Assembly (NCBI GenBank): GCA_937928475.1
Contig: CALFVE010000076.1
Span: 1 to 6,209, forward strand
Reading direction: 5' to 3'
Source: an uncultured bacterium
Lineage (GTDB): Bacteria > Armatimonadota > Zipacnadia > Zipacnadales > Zipacnadaceae
Length of the DNA: 6,209 bases
Part shown: piece by piece, positions 6,029 through 6,209 of the stretch
Numbering within the stretch: the stretch's first letter is position 1
Layout: each line of letters begins with the position of its first letter
The notes under the pieces: model-generated
Database searches by the model: none
What the model was told of the DNA's origin: nothing
What the model saw: only the letters and a program-made list of their open reading frames with translations
Program-made: the position numbers and the translations under genes

Positions 6029-6209
6029 CTACTCCACAATCCTTGGCACCCGGAAGTAACCGTCTACAGAGTCGGGGGCGTTTTGCACGGCCTCCTCGGG
6101 CAAGAGCGACTCGCCCACTTCGTCCGCTCGGTACACGTTTACCAGGGGCACCGCGTGCGAGGTGATGGGCACCTCTGCCGTGTCCAGTTGCTGCAGTTCG
6201 GCAAAGTAG
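6029..6209 (-). CDS. gatC: Asp/Glu-tRNA amidotransferase subunit C (GatC), C-terminal fragment
   Basis: The last 59 residues of a minus-strand gene are present, ending at the TAG at 6031-6029; the start lies beyond the right edge. GatC is a small subunit (about 95-100 residues) of the GatCAB complex, which converts Glu-tRNA(Gln) or Asp-tRNA(Asn) to the amidated form. GatC holds the GatA and GatB subunits together. The fragment shows the expected GatC landmarks in order: YFAELQQLDTAEVPITSHA, then VNVYRADEVGESL, LPEEAVQNAP and the conserved C-terminus GYFRVPRIVE. This small Gat protein is normally identified by exactly this tail. No gatA follows within the 430 bp downstream, so gatC either stands alone or ends its operon. 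Confidence 0.92.
   Translation of the reverse strand, partial: YFAELQQLDTAEVPITSHAVPLVNVYRADEVGESLLPEEAVQNAPDSVDGYFRVPRIVE

Overview
This window is GC-rich bacterial chromosomal DNA with ordinary bacterial signals: two sigma70-type promoters, Shine-Dalgarno sites and a lipoprotein signal peptide. The lipoprotein suggests a diderm (Gram-negative-type) organism. GC richness, a PD40-repeat lipoprotein, a Gfo/Idh/MocA oxidoreductase and a heptanucleotide tandem repeat would fit a lineage such as Armatimonadota or Planctomycetota. That placement is a weak inference; nothing here fixes the taxon.

Layout from left to right. (1) 1-549, minus: a rhomboid intramembrane serine protease that runs off the left edge before its catalytic His. 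(2) 606-637: a hairpin plus T-run that probably terminates the next gene. (3) 673-1638, minus: a secreted lipoprotein with TolB-like PD40 beta-propeller repeats. (4) 1704-1794: two near-consensus, back-to-back promoters with a GC-rich inverted repeat between them. (5) 1829-2656, plus: a two-domain universal stress protein with a degenerate nucleotide-binding loop. (6) 2657-2818: a convergent gap. (7) 2819-4111, minus: a phenylacetate-CoA ligase-like adenylating enzyme. (8) 4112-4269: a divergent intergenic region. (9) 4270-5592, plus: a Gfo/Idh/MocA-type NAD(P)-dependent oxidoreductase with a 4 x 7-bp tandem repeat inside its coding sequence. (10) 5593-6028: an unassigned gap. (11) 6029-6209, minus: the C-terminal end of GatC, an amidotransferase subunit used in tRNA-dependent amidation.

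The genes do not form one pathway. Most are single transcription units in alternating orientation: minus, minus, plus, minus, plus, minus. The best-supported regulatory link is the shared divergent promoter region of the lipoprotein and the stress protein. I found no clear new multi-gene system. The most notable items are the divergent promoter architecture, the in-frame heptamer expansion in the oxidoreductase, the degenerate stress-protein loop, and the unexplained 436 bp beside gatC.
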